Source: Deltaproteobacteria bacterium
Lineage (GTDB): Bacteria > Desulfobacterota > Binatia > UBA9968
Direction: 5' to 3'
NCBI GenBank assembly: GCA_021323355.1
Contig: JAJONK010000095.1
Location: 1-8,154 of the forward strand
Length of the DNA: 8,154 nucleotides
A model generated the notes under the pieces. It saw nothing but the letters and a program-made list of their open reading frames with translations. It did no database searches and had not been told where the DNA came from. This document shows, one piece after another, positions 6,033 through 8,154 of this stretch; positions within the stretch are counted from its first letter, which is position 1, and every line of letters starts with the position of its first letter. A program made the translations under genes and the position numbers.

Positions 6033-7752
6033 AGCGCCAGATATGTTGAGTGTCGCTGTCACGCCGCGCCCGCCCAGCCAAATTATCGCATGGCGGCGTC
6101 AGCGATCCGTAAGCTATGGAGAATTTTTGGCTCGAACTCGCGCATGGCAGCGGTTGTTGACCCGAACCTCGGGGCAAACCTTCGCTCTTTCTATTAGCGA
6201 CGCCGCCGAGTTTGCTGCCGCCCTGTTCGGCGCTTGGCAGGCAAGGAAAACAATTTATCTGCCGGGTGATCGCCTGCCGCGTACCTGCTGCGCATTGCGT
6301 ACAATCGTCGATGGCTATTTGGGCGAATTTGCGCCCGAATGGAAGCCCAGGATGCCGACATCCGCGGACGGGTTGGCAGCTGACGTTGAGTTGAACCCTC
6401 TGGACTCAAACTTTGCCGGCTTAGTTATCTATACTTCCGGCAGTACCGGCGTGGCGCAAGCAATACCGAAAAAGCTCTCCCAGATGTCGGCTGAGATAGC
6501 CACTCTTGAGGCCCAGTTCGGCGATGTTATCGATAACGCCGATATTGTTGCCACCGTCTCGCATCAGCATATTTATGGATTGCTGTTTAATGTTTTGTGG
6601 CCGCTTAGCGCCGGGCGCGCTTTTTCCGCCATGAATTTCGGTTCTTTAGAGGGATTGACGATGGCGCTCGCCCAACGTGAATCCGTTTTGGTTTCAACCC
6701 CTGCTCATTTGCAAAGATTACCAGAGAGTTCGCTTTGGGCGCTTGCTGCAAAACGGCTTCGAGCAGTTTTTTCATCCGGCGGCCCTTTACCGGTGGCCGT
6801 CGCCCGCGAAACTAGGCGATTACTCAGGCACATGCCAATTGAGGTCTACGGCAGTTCTGAAACCGGCGGTATCGCATGGCGCCAGCAACAGACGGCACAC
6901 GACGAAAAATGGACCCCTCTGCCAAACATCAAATGGCGCATCGATGTCAAGGAAGGCGTGCTCGAAATTCGTTCAGCGCATTTACCGGATGAAGAGTGGT
7001 TTCGAACTGCTGATCGGGCGAGACCCGCCGGAGAAGACCATTTCATTCTCATGGGGCGTGTTGATCGAATTGTCAAAGTCGAAGGCAAGCGGATTTCACT
7101 GAACGCTATTGAAGAGCGCCTAACAGCATCGCCGCTGGCGCGCGATGCCAGAGCCCTGGTTCTCGATGGTCGCCGTCAACGAGTTGCCGCTGTCATTGTG
7201 CCGTCGGTAAGCGGGCGCGACAGATTGGCGCAACTTGGCAAATTGGTTTTCAATCGCATGCTGCGCGATTTTCTGCGCGAGACCATTGAGCCGGTGGGCT
7301 TGCCACGACTTTGGCGCTATGTCGATGCTCTGCCGATTGACGCACAGGGCAAGACTACCCAGGCCGTGCTCGTCGCGTTATTTGACAATTGGGATAGCCG
7401 TCCAAGACAACCGATCGAATGCCGAGTGCATCAAAGCGATCAGCACGCCGTCTTTGAGTTAATCGCGCCAAGTGATTTGCTTTACTTCGACGGACATTTT
7501 CGTGACATGCCGATCCTCGCAGGTGTCGTCCAGATCGAATGGATCATTGGCTTTGGCCGGCAATGCTTTGATTTGCTACCCTCCTTTCGTGCCATACACG
7601 CGCTGAAATTTCACCGGGTGATTTCGCCGAAATTGCCGATCACGCTCGAACTGATGCATGATCCGTTGAAGTCGTGTTTATCTTTCAACATCAGCTCTCG
7701 CCTGGGGCCGCATGCCAGCGGGCGAATTATCTTTAGAGCAGGCAATGTTTAA
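6025..7752 (+). CDS. apeH: AMP-dependent acyl/aryl ligase fused to a hot-dog 3-hydroxyacyl-ACP dehydratase
   Basis: Two-domain cytoplasmic protein of 575 residues. The N-terminal adenylate-forming domain (about 1-450) has the ATP loop YTSGSTG (136-142), YGSSETGG (275-282), the ribose-binding TAD (Asp330), the hinge region GRVDRIVKVEGKRIS (344-358) and a candidate catalytic lysine at 443 in QGKTT. It should activate a carboxylic acid, in APE systems an aryl acid such as 4-hydroxybenzoate, and load it on a carrier protein. The C-terminal part (about 460-575) is a FabA/FabZ-like hot-dog domain with DGHFRDMPILAGVVQIEW: His491 and Glu505 have the 14-residue spacing of the FabZ catalytic pair. It matches ApeI, a separate gene in the E. 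coli-type cluster. ATG 6025 was chosen because it overlaps the membrane-protein stop by 8 nt; ATG 5992 lies deeper in that gene, and ATG 6043 is also possible. The starter acid cannot be read from the sequence. Confidence 0.9.
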   Translation: MAEAPDMLSVAVTPRPPSQIIAWRRQRSVSYGEFLARTRAWQRLLTRTSGQTFALSISDAAEFAAALFGAWQARKTIYLPGDRLPRTCCALRTIVDGYLGEFAPEWKPRMPTSADGLAADVELNPLDSNFAGLVIYTSGSTGVAQAIPKKLSQMSAEIATLEAQFGDVIDNADIVATVSHQHIYGLLFNVLWPLSAGRAFSAMNFGSLEGLTMALAQRESVLVSTPAHLQRLPESSLWALAAKRLRAVFSSGGPLPVAVARETRRLLRHMPIEVYGSSETGGIAWRQQQTAHDEKWTPLPNIKWRIDVKEGVLEIRSAHLPDEEWFRTADRARPAGEDHFILMGRVDRIVKVEGKRISLNAIEERLTASPLARDARALVLDGRRQRVAAVIVPSVSGRDRLAQLGKLVFNRMLRDFLRETIEPVGLPRLWRYVDALPIDAQGKTTQAVLVALFDNWDSRPRQPIECRVHQSDQHAVFELIAPSDLLYFDGHFRDMPILAGVVQIEWIIGFGRQCFDLLPSFRAIHALKFHRVISPKLPITLELMHDPLKSCLSFNISSRLGPHASGRIIFRAGNV

Positions 7753-8154
7753 CCCGTGCGTCGTGATCCCCGTCTTTGACCACGAGGGACCAGTGAGCGC
7801 GGCGGTCGAGGCAGTTCTTACCCAAAATCTCCCATGCGTGCTCGTGGATGACGGGAGCTCGAACAAGTGCTCCGGCGCGCTGAATGAGATCGCCCTGGCG
7901 TCTCCGCATATCACTTTGCTGCGCCATTCGATCAATCGCGGCAAGGGCGGCGCTGTGCTCACCGGACTGCGATATGCGGCTGAGGCGGGTTATACCCACG
8001 CGGTGCAAGTCGATGCCGATGGGCAGCACCGGATTGCGGATATTCCACGTTTTCTCGAGCAAGCCTTGGCGCATCCTGACGCGCTGATTGTCGGGTACCC
8101 GGAGTACGATAGCACCGTGCCGGTGTTGCGGCTCTATGCTCGTTACTTGACCAC
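7745..8154 (+). CDS. apeJ: Family 2 glycosyltransferase, N-terminal part (3' end outside window)
   Basis: The first 136 codons of a GT-A-fold glycosyltransferase run open to the window edge. The N-terminus CVVIPVFD, VDDGSSN (34-40), NRGKGGAVLTGL (64-75) and VDADGQH (89-95, with Asp90/Asp92 as the metal-binding DxD) are family 2 signatures close to dolichyl-phosphate-sugar transferases. In APE clusters the gene at this position (apeJ) is a longer protein with a glycosyltransferase followed by an acyltransferase domain, placing the pigment on a sugar or lipid carrier; the second domain would lie beyond the window. It starts inside the ligase-dehydratase gene (ATG 7745, 8-nt overlap) after AGAGCAGG. 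The open frame on the opposite strand here is a shadow. Confidence 0.9.
   Translation, partial: MFNPCVVIPVFDHEGPVSAAVEAVLTQNLPCVLVDDGSSNKCSGALNEIALASPHITLLRHSINRGKGGAVLTGLRYAAEAGYTHAVQVDADGQHRIADIPRFLEQALAHPDALIVGYPEYDSTVPVLRLYARYLT

Noticed and set aside
7733..8074. Antisense open frame of 113 codons at the right end
   Set aside because: The plus strand carries a clear family 2 glycosyltransferase (VDDGSS, VDADGQH) that is open to the window edge; the minus-strand frame has no recognisable motif and is its shadow.

Overview
The window carries two unrelated blocks of bacterial genes, all on the plus strand and tightly packed, with moderate GC. The first block (1 to about 2540) is part of a histidine biosynthesis operon: the 3' end of hisD, then hisB, hisH and hisA. 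hisC does not lie between hisD and hisB, and hisF/hisI do not follow hisA, so the operon order is partial. Next comes a small gene for an exported protein of unknown function (2714-3061), closed by a clear intrinsic terminator (3097-3132).

After a gene-free stretch of about 300 bases, a second operon starts at a promoter with a perfect TATAAT box that sits inside a 13-bp palindrome (3412-3424). Its gene order is: half-length ketosynthase-like chain length factor, PlsC-type acyltransferase, two acyl carrier proteins, a six-helix membrane protein, an AMP-ligase fused to a hot-dog dehydratase, and the start of a family 2 glycosyltransferase cut by the window end. This matches the apeC-D-E-F-G-H-I-J stretch of aryl polyene (APE) pigment clusters and their relatives (xanthomonadin, flexirubin and dialkylresorcinol clusters). 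The genes overlap by 8-14 nt or are separated by at most 10 nt, which indicates one translationally coupled transcript.

As a working model, the ligase domain activates an aryl (or other) carboxylic acid and loads it on an acyl carrier protein. Ketosynthase and chain length factor extend it, and hot-dog dehydratases remove water to give a conjugated polyene. The acyltransferase, membrane protein and glycosyltransferase attach the product to a lipid or sugar carrier in the envelope. The catalytic ketosynthases, ketoreductase, second dehydratase, thioesterase, LolA-like carrier and MMPL exporter expected of a full cluster are not in this window and would lie downstream.

The organism is a Gram-negative-type bacterium. 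The his gene order, moderate GC and exported small protein would fit an uncultured proteobacterial, Desulfobacterota-like, Methylomirabilota or Binatota lineage, but this assignment is weak. No RNA genes, CRISPR arrays, insertion sequences or phage genes were seen.
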